Assembly (NCBI GenBank): GCA_964019415.1
Contig: OZ025871.1
Span: 4,432,129-4,496,128, forward strand
Length of the DNA: 64,000 nt
Origin: Ianthella basta
Lineage: Eukaryota > Porifera > Demospongiae > Verongiida > Ianthellidae
Reading direction: 5' to 3'
Both the position numbers and the translations under genes were made by a program. The notes beneath the pieces were generated by a model. The model was not told the DNA's origin, did no database searches, and was given only the letters and a program-made list of their open reading frames with translations. Below, one piece after another: positions 10,912 to 23,306 of the stretch (the first letter of the stretch is position 1; each line of letters begins with the position of its first letter).

Positions 10912-11185
10912 CAGAAACTAGAAATAATAAAAATTTTCTACAAAAATAACAAGGATGTAGGGATGGCACAAAAAGTACAGAAACAAGTAAAGGCTGTTAC
11001 ACAGTGGAGCATCAACCATCGTCCCTACATTCAAGGGTGTAGGACTATAAGGTGCGACATTCTTGCATGTAGGGACCATGGTTGATGCTCCACTGTGTAA
11101 CAGCCTTTACTTGTTTCTGTACTTTTTGTGCCATCCATACATCCTCGTTATTTTTGTAGAAAATGTTTATTATTTCTAGTTTCTG
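10912..11185. mobile_element. Foldback MITE with TA target site
   Basis: Nearly the whole element is an inverted repeat: arms of about 120 bp begin CAGAAACTAGAAATAATA and end with its complement, TATTATTTCTAGTTTCTG, both flanked by TA (10910-10911 and 11186-11187). It encodes nothing. TA duplication suggests mobilisation by a Tc1/mariner/pogo transposase. A second member of the family lies at 35.4-36.1 kb. Confidence 0.8.
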
Positions 11186-11339
11186 TACTTTTTATGGTGT
11201 GCAAGCTGCACATGCTAAGTGCCACTAGAGGACATCCATGCAGGTTACAGTGTAGGACCTTATTTCTTTAATCCTGGAGCTCGAGGTGTCAACTATCTCC
11301 TAGCCTCTGCGCCAGCCCACCTAAGAGCGGAAGTTAGCC

Positions 11340-11770
11340 GAGTACTAATTAAAAATGGCGGGTCCGGATGACCTTTTGAAACGACGCGCAAGCTAACTTT
11401 GGCCTAAGCCCTTATCTCGTATACACCTGAAACGACCTACTGACGGTGTTGGCTAGCTTTTGGACAGAAACTGAAGGAACAGTAGGCGGGAAACTGCCGT
11501 TCTTCGACGTCATCATAAAATGGCGTCTTGCGCGTAGCAACGTCTCCCGAAAGACTCGGTAACCCCAAAGTCTGAACAATACGCTTTCGGAGCCTATACT
11601 TCGAAAGAATACAGCTCGGTTAATTTTCAGTAGTTTTGTGTTCGAATTAGTTCGATAGCTAATTCTGTTCGTCAGTTACAGCTGGCGAAGAAGAATATGA
11701 AGAAGAAGAAGAAGAATATGAAGACGAAAATGGATGTTTTCGAGTGTCATTTTCTCGCCGACAGACCGCG
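11340..11770 (+). promoter_or_regulatory. GC-richer, promoter-like stretch
   Basis: This stretch stands out by CpG content from its AT-rich surroundings. It has GACGTCATCATAAAATGGCG (about 11506-11525), a CRE-like site next to a YY1-like core. A GAAGAA-rich tract near 11690 and a possible donor at about 11789 follow. It may be an alternative promoter or an element 5' end. No protein is recognised. Confidence 0.25.
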
Positions 11771-11943
11771 TTCGCTTGCCTTCCAGGTCAGTTCAGTGTA
11801 TGAATATTTCGTATTTAGCCCTACGAAGCCTCGTTTTGGCAGTTTTCGACGCTTTTCGCGATTTCGTCCCTATACCAATGTATTGTGGATTCGAAACACC
11901 CTGTACCATCCCTACATAGAGAGTACTATCGTACTCTCTGATA

Positions 11944-13787
11944 CAGTCCAACTTCTTAACACGAAATCGATTAATATGAAAAAATGCTTAACATGAAGGA
12001 GGATTTTTTAGGTCCCAACATTTTGCCTATACACTCCTGTACAATATGCTATGGATAACACGATTATGGATATGAATTTTTGGATAACGTGAGGAGTATT
12101 TCTTGTCTTGGTGTCATTTTTGATTGTTTAGCACGAAAATGGATGCTAAGCAGAAGGTTCTCTCAACTAAGGATAAGGTTGATGTCCTGAATACTGTGGC
12201 TAAGCGTTTAAGTGAATATGGAGCCAAGGGGAATTTGAAGATAGCCAAGGAATTTGGAATTGCAAATTCAACGCTGTCCACGATCATCAAAGACAAGAAG
12301 ATCTTGGACGCCTTTGAACAACCTGTGTTTAAGCCTGGCAGGAAATGACTGAGGACAGCCGCTCACCTAGATGTCGAAGAAGCACTTGTCATTTGATTTA
12401 AAAGCATCCGAGACCAAAGCGTCCCTGTATCTGGGAGCATTCTTCGGGTGAAAGCAGAGGAGCTTGCTAAGGAGCTGGGCCACGTGGAGTTCCAGTGCAG
12501 TAGCGGCTGTTTGCAACAAGTCAAAGAGTGGCACGCTATTGTTCAAAAGAAGATGTGTGGTGAAATTGCATCGGTAAGTGTGGGAACGTGTGAACTGTGG
12601 ATAGAACACACTTCGCCTACCCTCTTTTACAAGCTCCTTCTAAATAAGACGTTGTGCTTCAAGAATCAGCCATGCCATGGTGGAAAACACAGCAAGGACA
12701 AGGTCACAGTTTTAGTTGGGGCAAATGCAGATGGTAGTGAGAAGCTTCCTTTGCTTGTTATAGGGAAGAGCAAAAAACACGATGTTTGAAAATGTCAACT
12801 CACTGCCTGTTGTGTATGATGCATCAAAGACAGCCTGGATGAATCTCCCATCTTCAAATCATGGCTGCGTCAACTTGACAGTCGTTTTGCTCGCCAACAA
12901 CTGAAGTTTTATTGCTCCTAGACAACTGCCCTGCACATCCAGTCATTGAAGTTTTGACCAGCATCAAGGTTGTCATGCTGCCAGCCAATGCAACATCAAA
13001 ACTTCAACCCATGGACCAAGGGATTATCAGCAACCTCAAGGCTTTGTATCGGAATGAAGTGTTGTCCAAACTCATCTGTTCGTTAGACAGGGGTGCTGAT
13101 TTGTCTGTGACTCTTTTGGATGCATTACGCTACATCAGTGCAGCATGGGATGGAATATCCCAAACCACAGTACAGAAATGTTTTCAGAGGTGTGGGATAG
13201 GGAGAGACCCTGAGCAGGGTGCAAGCGATGACAATGCACCAGTACAATCTGAGATACAACAGCAGTTACAGCTTATACAGCATTCTGGTATGACTGGTCT
13301 AGAAGGCATCACTCCTGAAGACTACATCACAGTTGATAGTGAAGTGATGGTTGCTGAAGAACTGACAACAGAAAGCATAGAGTTGCTCAAGTACGGTACA
13401 AGAACAGTGATGAAGATGATGAGAATGATGAGGAAACTGATGACACTGAAGAAGAACCAGCTGTAGTTGTGACACTGTCAGAAGCTCTAGCATCCATATA
13501 TAAGGTCCGGCAATACTTTCAAGCACAAGAGGGAACTGCCCAGTTTTTTTACAGGAATAGATGCACTGAAGAAATTCATGGAGAAGCAATTGCTACCATC
13601 TTGTCAAACTACGATAACAGATTATTTTTCATTCAACTAAGTCTAACTTGTAGCTATGACTTGTTTAAGCTGTTTGTAGCCTTTACGTATCAACTCTGCA
13701 GTTTTCAATGTGTACTGTTAACATGAAATACTGTTACCAAGAAACAATTCTTGGTCCCATGAATTTTGTGTTAAAGAGGTTGGAGTG
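11944..13787 (+). mobile_element. Dead pogo/Tigger-type DNA transposon
   Basis: Terminal inverted repeats CAGTCCAACTTCTTAACAC and its complement (GTGTTAAAGAGGTTGGAGTG) are flanked by TA at both sides (11942-11943 and 13788-13789). Inside lies a broken transposase on the plus strand. A size of 1.84 kb and a TA target fit the pogo/Tigger group. A palindrome GAGAGTACTATCGTACTCTC lies just upstream. Confidence 0.85.
12139..13466 (+). pseudogene. Tigger/pogo transposase (CENP-B-like), broken
   Basis: The reading frame is split in three. The first part (12139-12348) is a CENP-B-type helix-turn-helix (IAKEFGIANSTLSTIIKDK). The second (12448-12789) holds the second DNA-binding helix region and the start of the catalytic core (GSEKLPLLVIGKSKKH). 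The third (12912-13466) has LLLDNCPAHP, with the second catalytic Asp, then LPANATSKLQPMDQGII, a hallmark of this DDE family, and an acidic tail. Stops and frameshifts between parts make it non-functional. Confidence 0.85.
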
Positions 13788-14149
13788 TAGCAACTTAATG
13801 TGTCTATATACATACGTATACTGTGTAATGTACTAGACGCTACCTCCTTTCTGCCGGCATGTCTTGATTCTCCCAAGCGATTGCTTGAGCTGGTATTGTG
13901 GACGTAAGTGAGCCTAAGGCGGATTTGGGTCTGCTAAGCCATCTTTATGCTGTTTGCACTGCATGTAGAGCAGCAACCTGCACTTTTCTTTTTGTCTAAC
14001 CGTATCATATTGTAGTTAATTACAGTATTATTTGCTGCCAAATTTTTGTATAATTTCTAATATTGGCGCCACTTAAATAAATAATATTTATTTAATCATA
14101 CAAAGAATGTAAGATAATATACTGCCAAAATAGAATTAATGATATTATA

Positions 14150-15112
14150 CATCTAAAAAGAAAGTCATCAGAAGCCTAAAACTAAACTGAAAGTCAACCC
14201 TCCCTGTGCAGTGGGTGGTTGGCTGAGCCCATGGAGCCCATGACAGATGCTGCATTACATGTAGGGCCACCGACACTTGTTGGATAAGGAAGGATCTGGC
14301 CCTGACCTCCTGTGTGGCCAGTCGAATGCGTCTACCTATCTCAGTGAAGAGGTTGAAGCCTCTGTCCCAAAGGCACCGGATGTCTCCACCCACGACTGGG
14401 ACGAAGTAATGAGTTCAGAAAAGGATCTCATACTTGCTCCTTTTCCTCTGCTCTGCCAGGCCTATGACAGCTCGTGCTTCCGTTACCCCCTGAGCCAGAT
14501 GGGAAGCCATAAACGTGTCAGTGCAGGAGACGTCTCAAACGAGCATGCGGCCTGCCCGCCATGGGGCAATCGTCACCCCATCCGGCCGCTTGCTATTGGA
14601 CCTGCTAAGGGCAGTGGGCTCCAATGTGGAGGGGATCTGGGCAGACGACAGGGATGGCTTCACTATGTCATTGATCACCGCATGGCGTGAAAGGCGACCT
14701 GCACTTCTGATACAGGTGAGTCCATGGGTTGCCTACTCATCTACTGGGGCACCGCAAAGCAGGCAGGCATGGGAATGGCACAAGGGAGTACCCAAACGAA
14801 GACCAGCTGCAGTCCTCACCAGCTCATCATCCATACAGAGTCTGAGTCTTGAGACTGGTAGCGCGTTCAACCATGAGCCTGACTCGCTCGTAGCAGCTGC
14901 GAGGAGCCTGGCTTAGGTTCTGGGCTCTGCGACAGCACTCAGCAGCTTTTGAAAGCTGGCCCGCATGCGTGGTTCATCCCACATTCTCTACTTGGTGTTC
15001 TCTGGGCTGGGGGAGGTGGCTGGTTGTGCCCCATACGCCACACGTGGACAGCCTCCTCCACTGCTGGGTCAAAGATACTGCATAGTCTTCGAAGGAGATC
15101 TGACTGATGAGC
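14150..15112 (-). pseudogene. 3' fragment of an RLE-type LINE (zinc knuckle and nuclease)
   Basis: Read on the minus strand, a heavily mutated frame shows a zinc knuckle (CLLCGAPVDE..ATHGLTC), then LSRHAVIND, then SKRPDGVTIAPWRAGRML and RKRSKYE, ending with a GRRI...FLIQ tail. This order (CCHC knuckle, R-x-x-H, then RPDG and K) is that of the C-terminal restriction-like endonuclease of early-branching LINEs. Several in-frame stops are present. It belongs to another subfamily than the copy immediately to its right. Confidence 0.65.
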
Positions 15113-15285
15113 TTTGAGCAACCAGTAGCATTTAATAATAATAAATAGTAATAATATTATAAAAATAAAAAATAAAAGATAATAAATAATATTAAGAGAC
15201 AACTAAAACAGAAACTATTAAGAACATGCAGCCTAGTCATCGTCAGCAGTGGGGGAATAAGCCCCGCAAATGGAAAAAATGTAAT

Positions 15286-18123
15286 CTAGTCAATGTCGCT
15301 GACAGGGAGTGATCCCAGCATGGAGGCCGCATTGCCTACTTGGATGGCAACGGAGAGGCACCGGAGCAGGTAGGCAAATGAACTGGGCTCTCCAGTTACA
15401 GACCTGAGGTGTTTACCGAGGTTTAGGAGAAAAGACATAGACTCAGGCCCGACTGTTCCACAGGTTGCAAAGGCTACAGACTGGAACAGGTAGGCATGAT
15501 CCAAATGGGCATACTTCTTAGCCTTCCCAGACTCGGCGAGTGCAGCGGCTCCACCACCCTCTCTGGCTGTAGTTGGCTTGCGAGAGTCACAAAAGGTGTC
15601 TACACATGTGGCGTCCCACACAAGGAATCTTCCGTTGGACCAGGGTACCATTGTCACTCCGTCTGGGCATTTGCTGTCTTTCCGGAAGAGATTGGATGGT
15701 TCCAATCTGCTGGGTATGTTAGCAGAGGCCAGGGAGTGATGGATGATACTGTTTAGCATATGATGACGGGGGACTCTCCCTTTGCTGAACCTACAGCTCA
15801 GCCCATGATGACCAAATTCATCTACAGGATGACCGCAGGAGCTGCAGGGGTGTGGTAGACAAATGGGAGCACCGACACGCAGGCCAATGGCTGTGCGGAC
15901 CGCATCATCTGACATGCAGAGGCCCAAAGAGGAGATTGGGAGTGCGTTAAGCCAAGCTCCAGACTCGCGGGAGCTTGCCCCGAGGATATGGGAGCAGGAG
16001 GTCTGGTCAACACACCGGGCCAGGAGGTTGTCAAGGTGAAGCTGGATAATGGGCAGGTCCCAAGACTTCTGATGATTGAAGTTGGTGGGGAGGGGGGTGT
16101 CTGCTGGCAGAGCACCCTTCCAAGCAGTGAGTGCACGGTCCTTGGAAATGTATGGGACAGACAGAAGGTGAGGTGGTAAGAGCTTTAACATGAGCCAAAA
16201 AGGCTGACGGCGCAAGACTAGAGCAGCTCCGGAACCCAAGGCCACCCTGGTTGACAGGAAGGGTCACTTGGCACGAAGACAAATCATCAAGTTCAAAGCA
16301 GATGTTGGTTATCCTGTAGACAATAGACCTTAATAAGTTGTCCCAAGTTTCCAAGAAGGGAGATGAGAAGGCAGGGGATGTTCGCAGGATGTGCAGGAGT
16401 TTTGGAATGGAGAAAGAATGGCGGAGAATGGTAATGGCGTCATGCATGGACAGATGGCACAGTCGCTCCCCAATTAGCTTCAACTGATGTAGTTGTTCCT
16501 GCAAAGAAAGGTGCATGGCTGCACCACCTAATGGGGATCCCAACAATTGAGCATGCTCGACATCAGTGAACTGCAAATCAGGGAGAGATGAGAGGAGGGA
16601 GGAAACAGCAGACTTATTATGAGAAATCACCTCTGACTTGTTGATGTTTAAAACTAGCCCGAACTTTCCCACACTTTCATTTCTTGCTGAGTCATTTTAG
16701 AGGTCTTGTAAATCACCACCAATTGTGCCATCATCTAGATAAAAAACATTGAACTCGGATGACAAGGAGGACACGAGATCATGGATCCCTAAGCAGAACA
16801 ACATGGAACCTAAGGGGTCTCCTTGCAGAATACCCTCGGCTGAGCTAAGCTGAACGCCATCCCACAGGAGAACAGATGGAGCACTGTAGGCAGAATGCAC
16901 ATAGGGAAGTAGATCTGGGTTGTATCCTTTAACTGCCTCCAGCAGTTTGTTTCGACGGATGCTGTTGAAGGTGTTCTGGAAGTCCACCTTGACAAGTGCT
17001 CTGTTGGATGGCAGGTGGGCAAGGTATACTCGGCTGGCATGTATAGCTGCCTCAACACCTGTTGCAATGCCAAAACCCAGTTGGTGGGGAGCCAACAGAT
17101 CAGGGATTGAAGCCAGGGCATGGAGGCAGGCACATTTGGAGATCAGCCTTCTCAGTGTGCAAACCACAGCAATGGGCCGGACCCCACCGCTCTTCTTAGT
17201 GAGGGCTGAAAAAGAAGGGCCGAATGGAGGGCGGTGTTTTCCCTTCCAAAACAAGGGTTACAAGACCCACCAGAGCAGACAAGAGGGATGCCCCACCATC
17301 ACCGGCTGAAGGACTAGTAAGGTCCTTAAGATGTTGGGGGAGCAGACCATCAGAGCCACCACCTGAACCATTTGGGAAGGATGATATGACTTTCAGGATA
17401 GTGGCGATGTCGACTGTCCAGGGGAGAGGGGTGGCAGGATCCGGAGCAGGGATGAAGGAGTCAGAGGAGGGAGAAGGGTGCTTTGCTTTAAGGGCTTCCA
17501 GGGTGACAGTACTGTGTTCTGCGAACCCGTCCTCGCTACTGACTAGCCTAACTGCCCCTTTGTAGTTGCCCTCCTCAAGCTTACTCGAGACTCTGGATGC
17601 TAGAAACTCGGTGTTGTTACGTTTTTGAGGTGGACGGGTGGCACGGGGCTCCACAGAGGGGGTGGATTCCTGAGACACTTGGTTGTTAACCAGCGCGGCT
17701 AGGCTCTACCGCTTACTGCCTCTGGCTGTTGTTAAAAAGCATCTCCTGGGGAAGGAGAGCAATCTAGTCCACGCGGGCTCATCATTCCTGGAGACGACCA
17801 CTCGTATCACCTCCGCGAGCTTTCTGGCGGCTGTAACTCTTGACAAGTGGGGAATCCTCTTCAACATCCTTTTAGGCTGGCTTAGAAAATCTCTTAGGGA
17901 ATCGAAGTTGTTCAGATCCCGCTGACCTGATGGTTGAGTGACAGGGGGGCGAAGGATCATTGGAAACAATGGAGGCACTTTCAGGAGGTGACGATGAAGA
18001 TGAAGAACCCGAGTTCTCACAACGATTCTCACAATGATTGGTAATAGACGTGGAGGGTCGGCAGTCTACGCATGATCCTCTATTCTTGACACACTGACAC
18101 CTTACACAACAACCATTTTTCAT
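15286..18123 (-). pseudogene. RLE-type non-LTR retrotransposon, copy A (decayed)
   Basis: Minus-strand frames in order: a Cys-rich N-terminus (CVRCQCVKNRGSCVDC, about 18110-18050), a linker, then reverse transcriptase (GGVRPIAVVCTLRRLISK; motif A VKVDFQNTFNSIRR; motif B LQGDPLGSMLF; motif C FYLDDG near 16740), a thumb region, a zinc knuckle (CSSCGHPVDEFGHHGLSC) and a PD-(D/E)XK-like nuclease (CPDGVTMVPW, VWDATCVDTF, KKYAHLDHAY). No apurinic endonuclease domain is visible, as in R2-like LINEs. At least five frameshifts separate the parts. An AT-rich tail follows at about 15125-15200. A YY1-like CAAGATGGCGGC (minus strand) sits just 5' of the ORF near 18175. Confidence 0.85.
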
Positions 18124-18256
18124 GCACGGACAGCACCAGCAGAGTTGGAGGACTGACGTTGGCAGCGCAGCACTGCCGCCATCTTGTAATCTATTATTAT
18201 AATAATCTCATAATAATCTTATAATCTGATAATAATCTTTGTCTCTTATTTACTTA

Positions 18257-18910
18257 CTGTATGGCAGGAAATTTTGGCAGATTGCTGAAATTTCTGTATT
18301 TGGTGGAATTACTTTGGCACATTGGCAAAGCCTGTGCCATAATGATATTCATATCAAAATGGCTACTCCGAGTGAAAAGAGCAGATTGCTGAAGAGTCTC
18401 TGTCTGAGGAGTGCACGTGCTGTTGTTTCACCATGATTGAATTATTTTCGTTCCAATCCTTTGCTTTTCCCACGAATGCTGCAGCGTACAAAGGCTTTTA
18501 AGCTTCCTTTTGGCAGATCTGCTGACGCTCGCCTGCAGCCTGACCTCGCATACAATCGTACCACTCCAACGTAGAAACAGAGAACAGGCTGCTGAAATCT
18601 GCTGCAGTAAGTTACCCACAGTGATCTCAACGTCAGTCTTTACAGTGACCGCATATAAGATGCCGTTCCGATTGCCTTCGGCTTCCTTGCTCTCTTCTTC
18701 CACCTCCAGTGTGCAAAACAATATGGAAACGTAGTGTCCTCGCTCTGCTGTCAGTTGTGAACTCAATGCTGACGATTAATCTATAGGCCTGGCGCAACCA
18801 GGCTTGTTAAGGGAAAAACCATACGATTGCACAAATTTTGGCGGAAGAAATATTGGAAGACTGCTCTCAAAGCCGCCAATCCGCCAAAATAAATTCCCCC
18901 GGCCATACGG
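18257..18910. mobile_element. TA-flanked TIR element carrying a HIRAN fragment
   Basis: The ends are CTGTATGGCAGGAAATTTTGGC and the complement of CCGTATGGCCGGGGGAATTT, each next to TA (18255-18256 and 18911-18912). The inner part of the TIRs repeats TTTTGGCGGA-like words. No transposase is encoded, but the middle carries a gene fragment on the minus strand. The CTGTAT/CCGTAT ends are shared with the MITE at 41.9 kb. Confidence 0.65.
18450..18760 (-). pseudogene. HIRAN-domain gene fragment
   Basis: One minus-strand frame reads CTLEVEEESKEAEGNRNG, then ITVGNLLQQISAACSLFL and GTIVCEV. A shift to a second frame gives ASADLPKGSLKAFVRCSIRG. This matches the HIRAN-like pattern E-x-x-N-x-x-D-x-x-A-V-x-V ... 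VGH-x-P-x-x-IS ... FL-x-R-x-G-x-I-x-C-x-V ... LP-x-G-x-LE-x-PC. HIRAN domains bind DNA ends in helicase-like repair proteins, but stand-alone versions are common in marine invertebrate genomes. The frameshift and the host element suggest a captured, dead copy. Confidence 0.5.
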
Positions 18911-18968
18911 TATCCCTATTATTAGTAATATTGTAGCATCATTTATTATTAATAATATTAAACAATAA

Positions 18969-19456
18969 TCTTATTATAATAAACGTAATGCACATTTTCG
19001 TTGTCCGGGATAATCTCCTTCAATTCTGGATGAAACGTTACGAAACTTGTTAGGATTACGAAGAGGGGAACTGTGAGTAACCTCGCCGAGCCGAAATTTG
19101 GTTTAAGGTCGTTCCGTCCGAGTTCTTGCCACTTTTACGTTTGCCACCATATCTAAGAGATAGGGAAAAGATTGTGTTTCGTTGTGCACAAACTCCTCCT
19201 TCAATTTTTCACCAATCCTCGCCAAACTTGGAAGAGTATATCACGGCAATACGGTGGGTGATCTAAGGTGGTTAGCGCCTTCGCCGCTGAACTCTTTTAG
19301 ATGAAATGGATTAACATAAGTAAATTCTGTACGCACGGAGTTTTATGGAGCGAGTCTACGGAATGCTCCCAATTAAATGGACGGTTTTGATTGGTTAAAC
19401 GCTCCAATTTTAAACGATATGCTGGGAACCCACCTGAAGGGTGGGCATTCAGCTAG
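18969..19456 (+). mobile_element. Non-autonomous Helitron-like element, copy 1
   Basis: The element begins TCTTATTATAATA directly after an A and ends CTAG directly before a T. Seven bases before CTAG is a perfect six-pair hairpin, CCCACC-loop-GGTGGG (19429-19445). A 5' TC, a 3' hairpin plus CTRR, and insertion between A and T without target duplication are the Helitron hallmarks. Two more copies share both ends. No Rep/helicase is encoded. Confidence 0.85.
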
Positions 19457-19885
19457 TTATTGTAATACGAGCAAGCTTTCTGCCCATAGCTTACTTCGCC
19501 ATAGAGAAAGGGCTTTCAGCAGCCCCGAGCGCTGACAGCTAAAGTACCCTAATAACGAAACATAAATAGTTAAAATACCCATGTACCGATAGCCAGAGCA
19601 GTTCCCTCGCACCAGAAAATAACTTTAAACTTCTGTGCAAGTGCGCTGCGCATCGTGCCTGAGAGACCCAAACTGAGGAGCGCGGAGTGTCTAAGAGACG
19701 GCTGGCTGCGGGGCACATGCACACTGCCAGAGTGGTCATGTTTGCGGTTACGTCATTTTGTCGTCCAATCAAATGCCCGTTTTTAATGTCATGCACAAGC
19801 AAGCGAACAAACGAGCGAACGAACGCGCAGACTGGAAAACATTAAATTATTCAGGATATTAAGGATATAATAAAAAAATAATAAA

Positions 19886-20335
19886 ATGTTGAATAGCACC
19901 ATCTATCACTCGTTAACTTCAGCAACATCCCCAGCAGACTTGAACCATCTAGCCTTCACAGAGCTGATGGAAGTGCCTGGATGGGGTTACCCTCATACCA
20001 TAGACGGACGGGAAATTCTTTGTGTGGGACGCAACATACGTGGACTCTTTTGCGACTCCCACATTCGTGCATCGTATAGGGAAGCAGGAGGAGCTGCAGC
20101 CGCGGCAGAGAAGGACAAGCTTAGAAAGTACACTCGCCTTGACAGGTCTTATGTGTTCCAACCTATTGCACTGGAAACCTGCGGGTCAATAGGTCCATAT
20201 TCATTGTGCTTCCTGCCCAGGCTGAAGTCAGCCACAGGTGAGCCCTAGTCTTTCACATACCTGCTCCAGCGACTATCCGTGGCCATTCAGATGGGGAACT
20301 CTGCCTCTGTGCAGGCACTTTGGAGCTGTTAGGAC
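19886..20335 (+). pseudogene. RLE-type LINE 3' fragment, plus strand
   Basis: The frame starts MLNSTIYHSLTSATS and continues with FCDSHIRASYREAGGAAAAA, LRKYTRLDRSYVFQPIALET and SATGEP, the same order as the nuclease end of copies A and B. The RPDG motif is lost. It is a 5'-truncated fragment in the opposite orientation to the other copies and ends just before the piggyBac insertion. Confidence 0.7.
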
Positions 20336-20388
20336 TCCAGTCTACTGATTGATCAATCGTTCAATTGAATTGATTGATTTTATTTGAA

Positions 20389-22624
20389 TTAACCATTTAT
20401 GGTGTAAAATGCCTCGCACGATAAATGAATTGTTGTGGATAAGCCACTATAGTGGCTCGACCATTGGTTGTGGATGATTGGATTACTTCTTAAGTACTTA
20501 CTTACTTAAGTATACAGAAGTGGAACTATCTTAGAGACGACCAGTGGTGTGATAGAGTCGGAAACAAGGAACTACACAAAGAGGAACCGGCTCACTCTCG
20601 TTGCATTGCTTGCAGCAGTACTTTGTATGCTTCCTGTTGACGCTGGAAGAGCAGTATTGGCAGTTGAGGACACCTGGCAGCTGATCAGGGAAGTGCCACT
20701 TGCAGGACCTCACTGAAGGAGATACGCTGTCTACTGAAGATCATGCCTCTCTCTGGATGAGTGCAGTGCCATCATCTCCCTCGCCAGTTCGACTCAAATG
20801 TCTTTGTGGGATCTGCGGGCAGAGTGAGGTGTCTCGATCTCAAGAATGTGCACGTTCACTACACCGATGTCCAGGAAGTAGTAGAAGAGTCGGTGCCACC
20901 TCTTATTCGACTTGCGAGAGCAACTGTACACCCGGCACTTGCTGTCAGCCAAGTCCACACCTCCAATCTTCTCATTATAGGTCTTGACTGGCAAAGGGCA
21001 GATCACCACTGTTCTGGAACCATCCTTATTCCTCCTCATAACAGTCCCAGTCTCACTCGGATTGCAAATTGACTGTATGAAGAAGTCGATGTTCTTCTTG
21101 TCCTTCCATACAAAACAATGTAATCTCCCAACAGTCTGGGCTTTGTGCTGACCTCTGTCAAGGTGAACATTCTTCAAAGCTGCTGGATACCTTTTTGTGG
21201 TTGGATCTTGCAGTGCCGCAACAGTACATCTTGTGTTTCAAAATCTTCTCAGCCAGGTCAACACTCGAATAATATATAATTGTCAAAGAAGAGACGGTGG
21301 CCCTTGTCATATATATACTTTGGCAAAACAACAGCTGTGCTCAGGTTTGTCTCCCTAGACTGATCAATGGAGCCTTCATACACTTCACAATCATTGGTCA
21401 TCCCATTTGGAGAACACCGACACCACACCTTGTAGCCACGTTTGGTAGGTTTTCTTGGGCATGTACGTATTGCTTCATTGCATTTCTGCCCTTGAAACCT
21501 ACCATTGCTTCATCGATGGACTGCCCACGTGGAGGATGGTAGCAGGATCTCCAAGTCTCCCGGAGACATTTGATCATGGGCCTGATTTTGTGTAGTTGGT
21601 CATGTCCGGGCTGGTTATGGGGCACTGCTTTATTTTTGTTGTTCAGATAGAAACATCGGAGCAGAGCCTTGAATTGATTTATAGGCATTCCTGCTGAAAT
21701 GCCTGGAACTCCTAGCAGAGGATCTGAAGACCAGTAGTCAGCAAGAAAAGGCAGCATGTGGACACCCATGGCGATGCCAAGGAACAGATACCATTCAGGT
21801 TGTGTAGTACCATTTGTACCTAGCACTTGGTGGATTTTGTTGTGCATACACATTTGTTTGTTTGACCATCATTTCCATGATGTCATTGCCAAGTGTAACG
21901 TTGAAGAAGTCCAATGCTGTTGCTGTGCTTGGCATTGCAATGGCTGGAGCCATTAGCTCATTGAAAGGGGTAACAGGAAGTGTGGAAGAACCACTGGTGC
22001 AGGGAGTGAAGAGAGAATCTTGTGTTGGCTCTGTTTCAATGCTTGTGGTTTTGATGTTTGGCTCATGCGAGTTGTCAGAGTCTTCGTCCGCCATGGTCAC
22101 ATCCTCCACTTGCTGGAGGGGGTGTTCTGAGATGGTGCCAAGTAAGGAGTAGTTTTCTACATCTTAGCAAGCATCAGAATTGTCCCAGTCGGGCTCACCC
22201 ACCATATTTACTACATCTTCGGCTCTAATTCCTTGGGGCAGAAGGTACGAACAACAGACTTTACTGCCTTATTTGTCTCCTAGAATAGATATGATGAGGT
22301 TTTGGACAGCTTTTGTGTGAAAGTTATTATGTGTTTTGATGTTAATATTCGGCGAGAAACCACCAATCGTAAATTGCCCGGCGCAGAGGTCAGAAAGTGA
22401 TTTAATCCACGTAGACTTACTATTGTGCTCTATAATATGCATTGTCAACAGGGAAGGTAAGAATTACTCTAAGAAATTATGCTTTTGTTTGTAAATGTGC
22501 TCTGAGAGACGAGCCACTATAGTGGCTTGTCCAACATATTGATTACACAACTGTTGTCTCTATTCCACACGATGCACGGACATGCACAAGCCACTACAGT
22601 GGCTCATCCACGATAAAGGGTTAA
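20389..22624 (-). mobile_element. piggyBac-type DNA transposon (dead)
   Basis: TTAA occurs at both borders (20389-20392 and 22621-22624), followed inward by CCATTTATGGTG and CCCTTTATCGTGG, a short inverted repeat. Three 16-bp palindromes of the form AGCCACTATAGTGGCT lie subterminally (20442, 22512, and 22589 with one change), probably transposase-binding repeats. TTAA targets are diagnostic for piggyBac. Confidence 0.88.
20531..22109 (-). pseudogene. piggyBac transposase, frameshifted
   Basis: Minus-strand parts in order: an acidic N-terminus (MEDVTMADEDSDN), then FFNVTLGNDIMEMMVKQTN; the DDE core with EWYLFLGIAMGVHMLPFLAD, YWSSDPLLGVP, RGQSIDEAMVGFKGR; a broken middle; NEKIGGVDLADSKCR near 20950; and a C-terminal Cys-rich ribbon (CQYCSSSVNRKHTKYCCKQC). 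This is the usual layout of piggyBac transposases, including the C-terminal zinc ribbon. Frameshifts near 21840, 21390 and 20790 inactivate it. Confidence 0.88.
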
Positions 22625-23306
22625 TTGATCAGTATGATTCTACAATGTCATGCGTGTCTGTCTTTCTTTCTTTTTGTCTGCTGCATGCATTACACTGTTT
22701 AATGTTTGCGATTTTCTCGATTTGACCAAATTCGCAAAATTTTTCTTCACGAATTTTCTCCACCCATCATTATAATTATATGCAAACGTCATAATAAGAT
22801 GGCCGCTGTGTAGCACAGAAGTGGATTTAGCTATTTAAGTGCTATCTTACTGTTCCGTGCTCAAAAATTCCCTTCAGCTAAGTAGTTTGCCTGCCAAGGA
22901 GTTGTTTTAAAGGTTGGAAATCGCAAAATTAAAACCGCAAAATGTTTGGTTTTGAACAAAATCGCGAAATTTTCTTCCGTGAAATTTTGCCGCTATATGG
23001 TAATGCACATCTTATTATTTTGCATAAACACTTATGTACTTCCCCATTAAGGCATTTATTTCATCTTCTCATTAATCAATTATATAATAATATGATGACA
23101 ATGGGCAAAAGGTGGAGAAAGAGATGATGCAACTGTTTCAGTCAGCATATCATGTGCATGAATTTAAATTAATGAATAATTTAATAAATAAATTAATGAT
23201 GTAATTGAACATTAATGATGAATTAAACAATCAAATTATATGCACATTCTAACATTACAGATGCTAGGTAAATAAGCATGCAGAAATCATCATAGCAGCT
23301 AAACTG
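22625..23306. other. No gene; MITE-like repeats and AT-rich tail of LINE copy B
   Basis: The words TTCGCAAAATTTTTCTTCACG (about 22730) and TCGCGAAATTTTCTTCCGTG (about 22962), ending CGCTATATGGTA, look like ends of a further TA-type MITE; the borders are unclear. From about 23150 to 23240 the sequence is nearly pure A/T (ATTAATGA words), the likely 3' tail of the minus-strand LINE to the right. Confidence 0.35.
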
